Positions 12,004 to 23,635 of a DNA stretch of 64,000 bases are shown piece after piece (the stretch's first letter is position 1; every line of letters begins with the position of its first letter). The position numbers and the translations under genes are program-made. This DNA comes from Cylicocyclus nassatus (lineage: Eukaryota > Nematoda > Chromadorea > Rhabditida > Strongylidae). The stretch is from contig CATQJL010000001.1 in the NCBI GenBank assembly GCA_958299035.1, positions 30,409,228 through 30,473,227 of the forward strand, read 5' to 3'. The notes beneath the pieces are model-generated. The model had not been told where the DNA came from and ran no database searches. It worked only from the letters and a program-made list of their open reading frames with translations.

Positions 12004-12845
12004 GGCCCGTAGTAAAGCTCGGTCATGGGAGATTATCTCCCCCGAGACCTTCATGTGAGGTTCTGTTAGTAAAATGACGACCACCCATTTCCCCATGCTA
12101 TAGAGATGCAATGTCACCTGAGAGGTGAGCCTCAGGTGAAGTTCGGCAGGGAGATGATCTCCCTGCCGGGTCATGGGAGATGATATGAGCGATGATGTCC
12201 AGAAATAGTGTGCTAAAGAGGAAACGCAGAGAAAATCTTCGTAAGTTGCTCCTGAGTAACTTACGATACACAGCAATTTGCCTAACACTGCGGACAAAAT
12301 CGGCGCAAAATTGCACAACCGCGCCCGAAAAGGAGAGGATCGATGAACAGCTGATTTTGGCGAGGAAGACAGAAAAAAACAAATTCTTCTCTTTTTTTGC
12401 AAACTTTACTGGTTTTTTTTGAAGCTGTCCAAAACGAGGACTCATTTGTTCATTTCGTTGAATTCACGTTGCAACCATTTCGTTTTGTTGCAGAATTTTC
12501 GTAACGAAATGTTTTTTGTTTTATCTTTGCGTTTGCTAGGCGAAATCCTTGATAGCGGTCATCATCGATTGGATAGTGGCCGCTATCAAAGATTGCCCGG
12601 CGATGCAGCAAAAGTTGTCTCGCTAGGCGGAGTCGAACCACGGCCGCGCGCGTGTAATTCCAATGGCTTACCCATTTAACCAAATCGAATCAAGTAGCTG
12701 TTTTCTCGAGAAGGCACTTGATCACAATGTCCAGGAAGCGATCTGCATCCAGATCAATAGCTCGCCGGATGCTGGACTGAGGCGCCAAGATTTCAACTCC
12801 GGTCCGCCTCAGGGGAGATGCCCTGACAATAGTTTACTACGGGCC
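12004..12845. mobile_element. GGCCCGTAGTAA-family element, copy A1
   Basis: The terminal inverted repeats are GGCCCGTAGTAAA and TTTACTACGGGCC, flanked by ATT on both sides (possible 3-bp target duplication). It contains hairpins (CGTAAGTTGCTCCTGAGTAA region; GGCAGGGAGATGATCTCCC) and, on the minus strand, a tRNA-like module. Copy A2 at 25.54 kb matches in inverted orientation along most of its length. The ORFs on both strands within it are not conserved between copies. No transposase is present, so movement would need a partner element in trans. Confidence 0.8.
12625..12690 (-). promoter_or_regulatory. tRNA-like A box/B box module in A1
   Basis: On the minus strand TGGTTAAATGG (A-box-like, starting at 12682) is followed 43 nt later by GGTTCGACTCC, a full match to the RNA polymerase III B-box consensus. 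A complete tRNA cloverleaf with acceptor stem is not apparent. It could be a captured tRNA-derived promoter. Confidence 0.45.
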
Positions 12846-13640
12846 ATTGTCTTAATTTCTACCTAGGAGTATATAGTCGTGCGTCAAGACGCAGGAATCT
12901 TCTTCAAATAGATCATTGATTACCTAAAGAAGAATCATTAATTAAACAGCTAACACTCATATACCGCCAAAGAAGTCTATTTTATGTTCGGTCTCCTACA
13001 TCCGCGGCAGGTATATAGTATACAGGTGTATAGTGTTGTTTCGGTCCTTGGTGTTTTTTTGAGATATTGAAAAGTAGCAAAAGTGAGACCCTGAGACATC
13101 ATACACATTTACGGGCTGAACCCTCTGCTCAGTTATTTCGAGCTCCCCGCAAAATTCCCGGAAAACGACAGCTGAAGGGGAGAGCTGGCTTGTAGCAGGT
13201 AACAAATTTTGAGATTGAGAAATTTGTATCATACTCAAAAGTTTCGGTAACAAACATAAAATTGAAAACTACCTAGTAACGGCGAGATTTCTACATACGG
13301 ATTTTCAGCGAGATGCTCTGACTGAAGACCATAGACATAGGGAATGTTAGCTGCTCTACATTGTTTCAATTTTTATACCTCTGAATGTGGCACAATTTTT
13401 TTCTAATATCTGACCTGCATAAGTTTTTAAAAAATTTTTGCTTTAAATGTCTCTACAAAGTGTGCTAAAAAGTACTCAGTAATTGTTTATTTTATATTAT
13501 CAATGTATTAATTCCATAATAATAGACTTGATCCAATCTTATGATTATTCAACTATTTGATTCCTTAATTTTTATTGTTTTCATATATTTTTTGTATCGC
13601 AATTTACTAATTTACGCAAATTTTCTGCGGTCTTGACTGA

Positions 13641-13790
13641 TATATAATAATTTGTGGCAGTCGCGCGACCTGTGAGGGAACTCTCGCACCTCAACGTGAT
13701 ATGATGCGAGGCTGCTGCGAAAATCTCTCGGCGAGAGATTATGGACACGAACTTACGGTGGCTCAGCTGCGGCTAAGCGGATGCTTGGGT
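13641..13790. repeat. Inverted repeat E, right copy
   Basis: It is inverted relative to 11740-11905, including a shared CTCTCGG(C/T)GAGAG palindrome. The 70-codon ORF starting at 13701 overlaps it and is not treated as a gene. Confidence 0.65.
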
Positions 13791-13799
13791 AATACTTGC

Positions 13800-15990
13800 T
13801 ACGCATCTCACCTCGATCTTAGCTTCTCCGACCGCAACATTGTAAACAACAGCACGTATATGTTCTCCTTCACACTGTGGGCTATGAAATTCAAACTACT
13901 GGTTGACACATGAAAAGTGCTCCAAAATTAGAAGTTAAAGCATATGAAACTTACGACGTTACATCAAACATTCGCGCATTATGTTTTCGATCCACAATTG
14001 TATTATAGAAATCCAGCTTCAAAAAGTTACCGCAAGCGGAATCTACGCCTTTAACTCTGATAATCTGTGATGAAACTTTTTGCAATTTCAAAAAATCTTG
14101 ATTAGAATTGTGCGATACCTTGACACCTCTCGTACCACTGCACGGGTGCGAAAGGCGTCAAGCTTTTGCCATTAGGAAATCAGATGGCAGCTGCCCTCGG
14201 CTAGCATTTTGCAGTCGTACACTTTTCGGCAATAAATGCTTTTACACACTTCTCAGTTGATGTGTACGCGTGTTTATGAACTTCCGTAATGAGAGTTTCC
14301 GAGGAGAACCTATGGAAACGTTTACTCTGTCTAAGGGAAGACGAAACTTAGACTAAGACTGATATCGTTTTTTCTTCTTCTACAAATGCTTGTATTCATA
14401 GTCAAAGACGACACTGACGGCAATTCGCGGATTCTAAATACAGCTAGCGTTTTTCTAAAACAGTACCTAAATTCAATTGCTCTGCGTTCGCGAAGTAGAA
14501 GTTGCGCGAAAAAAGATGCAATCTTGGTGATGCTTTGGTAGATCACCGATATTTAGAGCTGTTAGTCATGCATGTCCTTTCATCATGATGACTCATAAAT
14601 CATGATAATCTTCAAATCATTTCACATTGAATGTCTTCAATGTAAAATGATTTGAAGGTTTGCTCAGTGATGTATACTTAGTGATAACCCCAAATGTCAC
14701 GACAAACGCGGAGAATTGCGCTGCTTGATTGCAAGGAAGAGCAAGCACAACAACTCCTTCTGTTTGCAAAGTTTACTGTTTACAACGCAGAGCTAGCGAA
14801 AGAAACAAAATTCGAGTTCTATTTCAAAAAGATGTTATGTTATGTTGACAAATTATGTTATCCGCATTATGTTTCAGGTTAATATACAATTATAATATCA
14901 GTTGGTCTGACTCAACGGAAGAAAGCTATATTGTGTGGGATCATATTGTTCAAAAGCTGATAAGATCTAATAGAGGTTTGTTCAAATATATGCGCTGTCA
15001 TGTGATTATATTCAAAAATATCTTGGCTTAGTGATTCTGTCGCTGTTGACAAAAAAAAATAAGACAGCTGAGAACGATTCTGCATATTATTGCAATTTCT
15101 GTTGCTGCCATGCTCCTTCCAATCTGCTTTATGCCGCTTTCTTTATTTCTATTTTCATTTTTCTATGCAATCAGTGTTAATAACAATATTCGGCATTAGC
15201 ATAAGCAGCATAAGTCCTTTGAAAGTTGGGGGTTACCTACAACAAGATCACTCATGACGCGATAACATTATAATATGCAATAGTGAGCTTTCTATATGTC
15301 GCATCTAATAGGAGTAGTTTCTCATAATAAAAAGTTTTTGCCTCTAGAGACTAAATAGATTATAGATTGCCACACACGAGGCTCATCAATACCATCAGTA
15401 ACTAAGTTTGTTGAGGATGTAACTAAAATGTAACCTAAAAATGTAACCCAAAAACGCCTCGTTGGCTTGATTCTGTCTCGCAATTTTAAAACATCTATTT
15501 TCCTTCACTCTTCTCACGCATTTGTCAAGCACGCTCAAAACATAACGCTTAGGTCTATGACATTCATTATGCGCATTAAGTTCATCGCTACAAAAGAAAG
15601 ACTCAACATCGAAGTGAACTTTTCATACGAAAACCATTATGAAGTGCTTTAGATGCTGATTTCAAATTTGGTCTCATGACCTGCCAAGCGTCTTTGCACG
15701 TTGAGTTATGAGAGTTGTTGGAGCGAAAAATTGGACGCTCGCTAAAAAGTAGCTCAAGTTTGAGTGAAAACAATTGTTACAGTCTTTGCAGTGCTCAAAT
15801 AGAGCAATATTGGTACGAACTATTTTCGAGTTAAGCGTTCAATTTTTTTTTGAAAACGCTCATAACTCAGCGTCTATAGGCGCTTGGCTAATAAAAAGAC
15901 TTGTGAAATTAGCATTTGCTCTTCAGTGGCAGTATTCACTAGCGAACTCTGAGAGTAGATCTTGTCTTTGAGATTAAGTTTTACCCAGAA
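13800..15990. other. 2.2 kb with no recognised gene
   Basis: AT-rich sequence with a small hairpin at 14611-14659 (CTTCAAATCATTT with its complement). ORFs at 14694-14882 and 15467-15652 have no recognisable domain or splice context. Confidence 0.25.
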
Positions 15991-16001
15991 AGCAACACGT
16001 T

Positions 16002-17621
16002 TTCACGAAGCCCAAAGAGGCTTGACCATAACGGTTAAACTTACTCTTGAGGGTAAACCTTATCACGAAAAGCGGTTAACCCGTATTCATCGAAGGCTCT
16101 GAGGATAAATCCTACTCCTGAGGACGTGGCTAAGTAATTCTACCCTAGCATAGAGCAAAGTCAATTATACTCCGGACACTTCGTGCAAACTAAAATAATC
16201 TCTCAATTGTTCAGTTTTAACAATACTGTTTTGACAACAAACACATATTTCTAATTATTATTATCTCAAATTTCCCAAGTCCTTTTTTCGTCTCGTCTAA
16301 TCATATTACAAATTAGGACAAAATTTTTTTGTTATTTTGTTGGTCAACTTCAAGTGTATCTAGTGAGCTACGATAGTGTGATCATGCAAATCACTAAAAT
16401 TTGAATGAGAGAGTTCCAAGTTACCAAAATTTTTCGAGTTTTTGAGCTTGATATCCGCCATATCAAGGTCGTTAACTGGACAAGTTCTTTTTAATCAAAA
16501 ATTGAATCTTTTACTGTGACAACTTGGCCGAATACAATACCGAACGATAACATCAAACAAAAAACGAAAAGAAACCATAGGAAGTTTGAGATAGTAGTAA
16601 CCATAAATATGTGTTTATTGTCAAAATATTATCGTGAGCTGAGTAGTGCACCGGGAGATCAACTGGAGTGGTAGTAATTTGTTCAAAACCATCATGAAAT
16701 GTGTTATCGTTTGAACATGGTTACGTGTTGGTAACACGATCATCTTCTGAACTCTCAGTTGATTCGGTCGACCACTTTTCATTTGAAACAGTGATATGAG
16801 GATTCACAAGTTAGTAAGAGTGAGTTAGATCATTCTGAAAGTTACCTTAACCCATTGTCGACGATGTGGATTACCGGTAGCCCACACCCCTTGCAAAATC
16901 ATGTCCTTTCCAAGTTTAATATCTTCTCCGTAGTTCACTATTTTTTTTTACAGTTTCTTGCACTCTCGGAAACCGTAGACTCCATCGTCGAATAAGACGA
17001 ATGTAGTTGATTACAAAACAACTTTACATTTCACTTATAATCACAAATCTTTCAAACGCCGAAAGTGTTGTACAAAATCGCGTCGTCCCACAGCGCCGCC
17101 ACGCAAAATTAGGCGTCGTCCTCAATGGAAGCTCACTTGATTACTGCTCGGTCAAGCGTGAGAATGGTTGGAGGTTCTATCTCCTCCGATGACATCACTT
17201 TGCGAAACTTAAAATCAAGTGAAAAATTGTCTACGTCGTGGATTCCGATTGATTACAGCGTGGTTTCGATGTAAAGCTGCTGGTGACCTCATGTTATGAG
17301 AACTTAGTTAGAATTACAGTTTTAATCAAATTACTACCACCCTTGATGTTTGTACGATGTGTCAGATTAAATTTACTCTTGCTCTGTGCTAGGGTTAAAT
17401 TTGCCCTAATGAGTCACGTTCATGAATACGCTTGAATCGCTCTCTGGGATATAACCTCAAAGGGTAGGATTCTCAAGGTTCGTTGATCGATAAGGGTGAT
17501 TTCCGGGGCAAACTCTACCCCATACTCAAGGTTTCGTGATGAATACGGCCAATGAACCCTTAGGGTCAAACCTGCCTTTGAGGGTAAGATCTAACCTCGG
17601 GGTTCGTTGATGAATGATTCC
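16002..17621. mobile_element. 1.6-kb element with long, subrepeat-rich inverted ends
   Basis: The left (16002-16190) and right (17370-17621) ends are diverged inverted copies: CCCTAGCATAGAGCAA on the left against GCTCTGTGCTAGGG on the right. Each end repeats a motif of the type CGAA-CCTTGAGGGTA several times. A second inner pair is AGTGGTAGTAATTTGTTC (16664) and its complement near 17329. No transposase frame is visible inside; the superfamily is undetermined. Confidence 0.5.
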
Positions 17622-17639
17622 ACAGATTGACGTTCACTT

Positions 17640-18360
17640 CACGTAAGAAGCCCACTTCGACTTCGGGGCCTTCTTTGTAAGCTCACAAGGCTATGCGCTT
17701 CTGATGCTAAACAGACGAAAAAAGATCAAGAGTCTCTTTTGATCACAGAACCTTGCACATGATTACGACAAGTTTTCTGACGAAAAGCTTTGGATAGCAC
17801 TCCTGAAGCTTTAGGTTGGGGTAGAATAGTGAAAGTACTGAAAGAACAAATGAAGAAGAAGCGATTTATATTGAAGTAGAATTATAATTAAACACTCAAA
17901 TATCGTTTATTCTAAATTTAGGAGACTTGAGTACGCATTGCACACATCGTCGATACAAGTTTGGTCATATGGTTGGCAATATACTCGATTTCCCTACTAC
18001 TTGCATTCAAGTAAAAACAAAGTCAAATTTGCTATGATAATTTGCGAAAAGCTTTTTGAGTTCAATCTCAAAATGAATGTTTGCTTTATGACTCTACACT
18101 TACATAAATGCTTCGATCTGCACCCAATAAAAATGAAAAACAAGTGAGAAGTAGTTAAGAAGTTTGAAGGTTATTCGCAAGGAAGGCGATCATTGCACAT
18201 AAGCAGTATTGGGGTACAAACTTCCTAAACTAATCACTAGCAATCAAAGAGGGCCCTTATCTCGGAAACGTAAACACGATTTTCTGACCTACGCTTTTCG
18301 AAATGTGTGCGGATGCGTATGCTGCCTGCATCATGCATCTACTTGTGTGGTAGAGCTGTT
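17640..18360. other. No recognised gene
   Basis: AT-rich sequence with one 69-codon ORF (17938-18147) that lacks an ATG start and any recognised domain. Confidence 0.25.
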
Positions 18361-18361
18361 G

Positions 18362-18598
18362 ATGTCAGCTTCCACAAAGTCTAAGTCCGTACGCACGGAC
18401 AGCGGTCCAGTAGCTGAAATTCTTTTGCTGGAACTTTTGCCGCGAATGAATTGTCAGCATCGTTCTTGTAGAAAGATAAGTGCTAGATGCTTTGCCACAG
18501 ATATCAGCGCACATCGTCGTTATTCGAATTTGTGCCATCGCTTGCAAAAAACATGGTTCCAAGAATTATTGCCTAAAATGTATGAGCATTTTTCATAA
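18362..18598 (+). CDS. Unrecognised small ORF, 78 codons
   Basis: It opens with ATG at 18362 and runs to TAA at 18596-18598. The N-terminal part (MSASTKSKSVRTDSGPVAEI) looks protein-like, followed by a basic Cys/His-containing stretch. It lies just before a mariner-type element and 1 kb before the RING-like exon on the same strand, so it might be an upstream exon of that gene; no clear donor was found to link them. Confidence 0.25.
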   Translation: MSASTKSKSVRTDSGPVAEILLLELLPRMNCQHRSCRKISARCFATDISAHRRYSNLCHRLQKTWFQELLPKMYEHFS

Positions 18599-18612
18599 CT
18601 GTACTTCATGTA

Positions 18613-19559
18613 TTAGGTTGGTGCAAAAATAATGAGCGTTTTTATTTGCTTGCTTTAACAAAGCAACCAGACTCAACCCAACAAAGAGTAAGGGGTACTG
18701 TTCGATAGAGCAAAGCAAGCTCTACAAGATGGCATTCATGCCTTTGCGCCATGCTCGATCCACGGAGAGTTCGAACTCAAAATCTAAAGATTTCCAAATG
18801 CCCAAAAAGTCGAAAAAAATCAGATCTTCGTCCAAATAATTTCTACGGACCTCCCACTCGCTCATATCAATACTATCGATATCTGATATCCATATGTGCA
18901 ATTGCCGTATTTTTTCCTTGACTAGAAAACGAGAAAACGAAAATTTCCCTGATTTTCTCAAAGCAATGCTGAGCCGTTTTTGCATATGTAGTTCTATACT
19001 ACAAGCCTAGGTAAGCATAACTGTAGATTTTCAGCCCATTCCAAGCGGTACTTTTCGAGAAATGTCGATTTTAGCACTGAAACTGAAACGAAAAAATCCG
19101 AATTCGTTATTTTTCAAAAACTACCGCTTGGAATGAGCTGAAAACTTACAGTTATGCTTACCTAGGCTTGTAGTATAGAACTACATATGCAAAAACGGCT
19201 CAGCATTGCTTTGAGAAAATCAGGGAAATTTTCGTTTTCTCATTTTCTAGTCAAGGAAAAAATACGACAATTGCATATATGGATATCAGATATCGATAGT
19301 ATTGATATGAGCGAGTGGGAGGTCCGTAGAAATTATTTGGACGAAGATCTGATTTTTTTCGACTTTTTGGGCATTTGGAAATCTTTAGATTTTGAGTTCG
19401 AACTCTCCGTGGATCGAGCATGGCGCAAAGGCATGAGTGCCATCTTGTAGAGCTTGCTTTGCTCTATCGAACAGTACCCCTTACTCTTTGTTGGGTTGAG
19501 TCTGGTTGCTTTGTTAAAGCAAGCAAATAAAAACGCTCATTATTTTTGCACCAACCTAA
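18613..19559. mobile_element. Mariner-type foldback element, copy a
   Basis: Both ends read TTAGGTTGGTGCAAAAATAA in inverted orientation and are flanked by TA, the mariner target. The whole element is two arms of about 440 bp (18613-19056 and 19119-19559), nearly identical, around a spacer of about 60 bp. Each arm carries the same 87-codon ORF (18722-18985 - and 19187-19450 +), differing by two residues. The frame is preserved simply because the arms are almost identical; it is not related to a transposase I recognise. A diverged relative is at 58108-59233. Confidence 0.85.
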
Positions 19560-19630
19560 TATTTTATGGCACCATTTCTAGAGGTTCCTGTAAGACAATA
19601 GTTCCGCTTTTTTGACTGCATAATTTTTAG

Positions 19631-19787
19631 TTGCGATTAAAGTGCCGATACAATGTGATGGTCCATGCGGTCGACTCACCGATGATTATGTTCAGTTTGG
19701 GCTATGTGAACATACAGTTTGTCGTGATTGTTACGAAAATGCCCAAAGTGCTGATCACGAAGGTTGTTTCTTTTTGCAGCTCAATCG
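19631..19787 (+). CDS. RING-like zinc-finger exon (partial gene)
   Basis: RING-type fingers bind two zinc ions and usually act in ubiquitin ligases. After an acceptor (AATTTTTAG, 19621-19630) the frame encodes Cys and His residues spaced C-x3-C-x12-C-x-H-x2-C-x2-C (CDGPCGRLTDDYVQFG then LCEHTVCRDCYENA), the core of a RING-like finger. It ends at a possible donor (TCG|GTGAATG, 19788). The last cysteine pair is not clear beyond DHEGC. Downstream, 19938-19974 continues the frame after a TTTTTCAG acceptor, and 20190-20263 is a possible last exon (TTTTCAG, stop TAG), but no phase-consistent full model was obtained. Upstream exons may lie beyond the mariner element. Confidence 0.55.
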
Positions 19788-19937
19788 GTGAATGAGAAAT
19801 TGTAGATTGTTTAAGGTTTACACGGCTGCTGTAATTCTGAATGCTTGAAATTGTGGAAGATAGAAGAACGTCGAAGAAAAAAGTGATTCTATTTACAAAA
19901 CAAAACAGTCACGTATAAAAGTTTTCTCCTTTTTCAG

Positions 19938-20263
19938 AAAAGCAAGAAAGGAGGAGAAAATTAGAGCTCAGAGAGTGAGAAGTGATGTTAGTGCAATAGG
20001 TTTTTTTTGCAGAAAGTTTATAAAGCTTCCTAGATATCCTATTGCATGAAATACGACGATAAAAGCTTCGAACACTTGATGGAACGATTGCGCAAATCAC
20101 AAAAATCCCCTGGTGTCTCTACAAGAACTGAAAATATTACGTAAGATACATAAATGTCAAAAACCTTTTTGCTGATTAAACCTTTTCAGCTCCTCCCATG
20201 ATACGATGTATTCGCAGGGATAAGCATAGTTTGACAGCATATGTCCTACTATCTCGTTCATAG
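19938..20263 (+). other. Possible downstream exons of the RING-like gene
   Basis: Short open stretches with splice-like borders follow: a Lys/Arg/Glu-rich one from 19938, one starting ATGAAATACGACG near 20045 and ending at ATTAC|GTAAGAT, and one from 20190 ending at TAG 20261-20263 (includes IRCIRRDKHSLTAYVLL). Phases do not join cleanly, so the model is tentative or the gene is damaged. Confidence 0.3.
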
Positions 20264-20702
20264 TTAATTTTGAGACAAATAATCGTGAAGCACCTGAATT
20301 GCTATTCTTTAACATCGCTTTCTTCACTCAGCTATGTACCATGCTCTATAAAACAACTATTTGATTTGGCTAAAATAGATGAGAACATCTCTATTCTTCC
20401 TCTGAATGAATCTTGTAATTTTTTTCACAGCAAGAACTCATTTTCGACATTGAGTCTACATCTTCGTGACAGAATCATGTAACACGATAAGTGTACGTGT
20501 TTGGGTCACTCGGGTTGTTTTGACGACAGTAACAAAATTACGTAAGGCAACTGCTTCGTGAAAAAAAACATAGCGCCAACTTCTGCTTTCTTGCCTTCCC
20601 AAAAATTTCAGTTTATGATCACAAACCTCGTATGTGTTTTCGTATTTCTTGACGATGCCTTCTCCTACACTGTGAATAACATGTGTGTCATCTAACCAAC
20701 TA

Positions 20703-21383
20703 TTAGGTTGGCCCAAATGTTCTATCGCACCTTTTTTGAAATTCATAACTCAGGAGCTTACCAATCAGTTTTTTCGCATTTATCTTTGTTTGAAAGAGCA
20801 AACCGTTCTTTTCATAGCTTTATCTTAGCGGCTTTCCAGCTGACATACATTGCATGGATAGAGGCGGTGGGAAGAAAATTACTCGAATTTTGAATTTTCT
20901 GTGTGGGGTCACACAAAATCTAAAGCTTGCAGTAAAAATCAGAGCAGACAGTATCATAGGTTCTATTACTTGCTCTTTCTAAGAGTGCAAATTCCGTGCG
21001 GATTGAGCGTCTCTCTCTATCAAATGTTATGATTTTTGAGCAAGCAATGGCAGAAGGGCAAATTTGATACCTCTTATAGGGACGCTCAATCAGCACAATG
21101 TTTGCACCATAGATAGAGCAGGTAATAGAAACCTACAATACTAACAGCTTCAATCTACTGCAAGTTTTAGATTCTTTCATGACCCTACACAAAAAATTTA
21201 AAATTTGAGCAATCTTCTTCCCACCGCCTCTTCTATGCAATGCATGCCCATTAAAGTCTTTAAGACATTGCTATAAGAAGAACATTTGCTCTTTCAATAT
21301 AAATGAATAAAAGCAAATTGGTTGGGATATGCAGGAGTTATCAGTTTTCAAGAGAGTGCGACAGAATTTTCGGGCCAGTTCAA
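20703..21383. mobile_element. Mariner-type foldback element, copy f
   Basis: The left end TTAGGTTGGCCCAAATG follows TA; the right end is a diverged complement (TTTTCGGGCCAGTTCAA) followed by TA. The two halves are inverted copies of each other (for example AGAGGCGGTGGGAAGAA and its complement near 21220). No transposase is present. Confidence 0.7.
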
Positions 21384-21418
21384 TATTTTGAAGTAGTCAT
21401 ACTAGAATATCTATGTGT

Positions 21419-21777
21419 CAGTGGCGGTCCAGGATTTTCGCCCAGGGGGGAGGCGGTAAAAATTTCTTCTCAAATGAAGATGCGTGGCGTTAACCACGCA
21501 TTCCGGAAAATTTTCAGGGGTGCTCCTCAAAATTTTTGCGGGTCTCCAAACCCTAAAGTCTGGAAAGGCGCGAGGCGTTAGCCACACCCCCGAAAAAACT
21601 TTTGAGGCTAATCGAGTTTTTAAAAAATTTCAAAAATTATTTCAGTTGTTTACAAGAGTGAACAAGTCACTTGCACATTTTTGAAACCAGTGTAAGTAAA
21701 TTTCATAAATTTCGCGACCCATTCTCGGGGTGGGGGAGGGGGGGGGGGCTTCCCCCCTCTCCCTCCGCCCGCCACTG
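21419..21777. mobile_element. hAT-like MITE with 8-bp target duplication
   Basis: The ends are CAGTGGCGG and CCGCCACTG. The flanks CTATGTGT (21411-21418) and CTTTGTGT (21778-21785) match at 7 of 8 positions, the 8-bp duplication expected for hAT insertions. The body is G-rich at both ends and holds no transposase. A fragment of the same right half lies at 55035-55147. Confidence 0.75.
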
Positions 21778-22441
21778 CTTTGTGTGTATAATATCGAAGT
21801 TTCTGAGTTTCTTAAATGTATGTTTCAGATAAAAAACTTGTGGGTAAACCGATAAGCAACTTTGCACACATATGTTTCTTATGGCACTTCATTTTCTTAT
21901 GGCTTTCTCATCCTTACACAATAAGACACCAAATGTGCAGGCTATCGTGAATAATCTGCAAACGACTACTCATTTCTAGAGCTTTTTGGTGCAAAATCAG
22001 CAATTTCTCGTGAAGCTTTTCCTATGAGGATAAATACAAATTTAAATCAGTTTTCAAACTTTTATGGTTGGTTCGACGGTTGCAAGTATGAAGCGGAATT
22101 TACGAAAAATCAGTCGACGGATCGGCTCCTATTTTCATACGATAAACTTTCATATTGGTAGCATGCGTTGTGCAAAAACTAGGCTCAATTTTTTGGCTGA
22201 GACTCCTTCTGCGAATTTCGAAACAAACAGATTTTCACACACAGTCTCAAGAAGAACGAACAGCCTTAGCGCATTATTATATACCAGAGCGTCACTTCTG
22301 CTTCGCAGAGGCTCGCACTGGCTCTACTATCCACATCCTTCCTTCCTTGTAGTCGCGAACTCATGCTTTGAAACTTACCATGCGATGCCCGATCATCACA
22401 AATGAATTGTAAGCAACTACTCATTCTAAAAGCTTTTTCGT

Positions 22442-22693
22442 CTACGATCGGTGACTTCGAGGGGAAGAAAGTTTTCTCCAAAAGATCAAATGCGATTTTG
22501 AATCAATTACTGGGGTTGTAATGGCTTGATAGTCGCCAGAAGGATGATGACAACCGTGAACATCTCTGAACAAAAATCTTCTCTGATTCTTGGGTAAAAC
22601 CTTGACAAATCGGTTGTCCACGCAATTATTCCCTTTTGGCGCCGGTCTTCCGTAAAAGTAGACTTTTTGACCAATTTTCGGGCCGGAGTCCAT
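22442..22693 (-). CDS. Unrecognised ORF in the duplicated region
   Basis: A minus-strand frame of about 83 codons starting at an ATG near 22693 includes the protein-like stretch GPKIGQKVYFYGRPAPKG and a CHH motif. It is present only in unit 2 of the duplication. I do not recognise it; it may be a captured exon or a chance frame. Confidence 0.2.
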   Translation of the reverse strand: MDSGPKIGQKVYFYGRPAPKGNNCVDNRFVKVLPKNQRRFLFRDVHGCHHPSGDYQAITTPVIDSKSHLIFWRKLSSPRSHRS

Positions 22694-22932
22694 GGTTTGC
22701 GGATTTACTTTCAAACAAATCCACGATCTTGAAAAAAAGTCCAAATACAGGCCCACTTTGGCGCGCCAAAAGTCGCGTGGATCCGTTTGGCGCTCAGTTT
22801 TCGCAGGTTCCACTTATTGGATCCGCTTATCCTTTGGCACAGGTTACCTACATGCTGGTAGGGTGCCACTACTAAAATTCTAGCTCAAGACCTTTGCTAG
22901 AACTCGCTCTACGAATTTCGTGACAGACAGAG

Positions 22933-23356
<424 letters not shown>

Positions 23357-23557
23357 GAGACAAACGTAAACAACCCTTAGCCCGTTATTATAAGTTATGA
23401 TAACCACATGATATTTTTCCCTTTCCTATTCCCAATCTCATTCTCAACTTGTGAACACGCTATGTGAGAAATGCGTTCATAACTACGACAATAAACACAC
23501 TGTATATGAAATAATATCATACGATTTCGTGAAGCTATGTTTGGGGTGGGGGGGGTG

Positions 23558-23633
23558 AAGCCGCAACATCAGTAGGGGGGTGGTGGTGACCTCTTGTTGG
23601 TCACCCCCACCCCTCTACTGATGTTGCGGCTTC
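23558..23633. repeat. Long hairpin
   Basis: The arms GAAGCCGCAACATCAGTAGG and CCTCTACTGATGTTGCGGCTTC pair almost perfectly, extended inwards by GGTGGTGGTGACC/GGTCACCCCCACC around a short loop. It lies a few bases beyond the end of the decayed frame described next. Confidence 0.9.
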
Positions 23634-23635
23634 TC

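Noticed and set aside
11809..12445. ORFs of 197 and 115 codons on the minus strand
   Set aside because: They lie inside element A1 and its edge; the frames are not preserved in the matching copy A2.
12604..12690. A functional tRNA gene in element A1
   Set aside because: The B box is perfect, but acceptor and anticodon stems do not pair, so it is listed only as a tRNA-like module.
23558..23633. Hairpin as a transcription terminator or CRISPR-like repeat
   Set aside because: A single hairpin in an apparent nematode sequence; no array and no U-tract logic.
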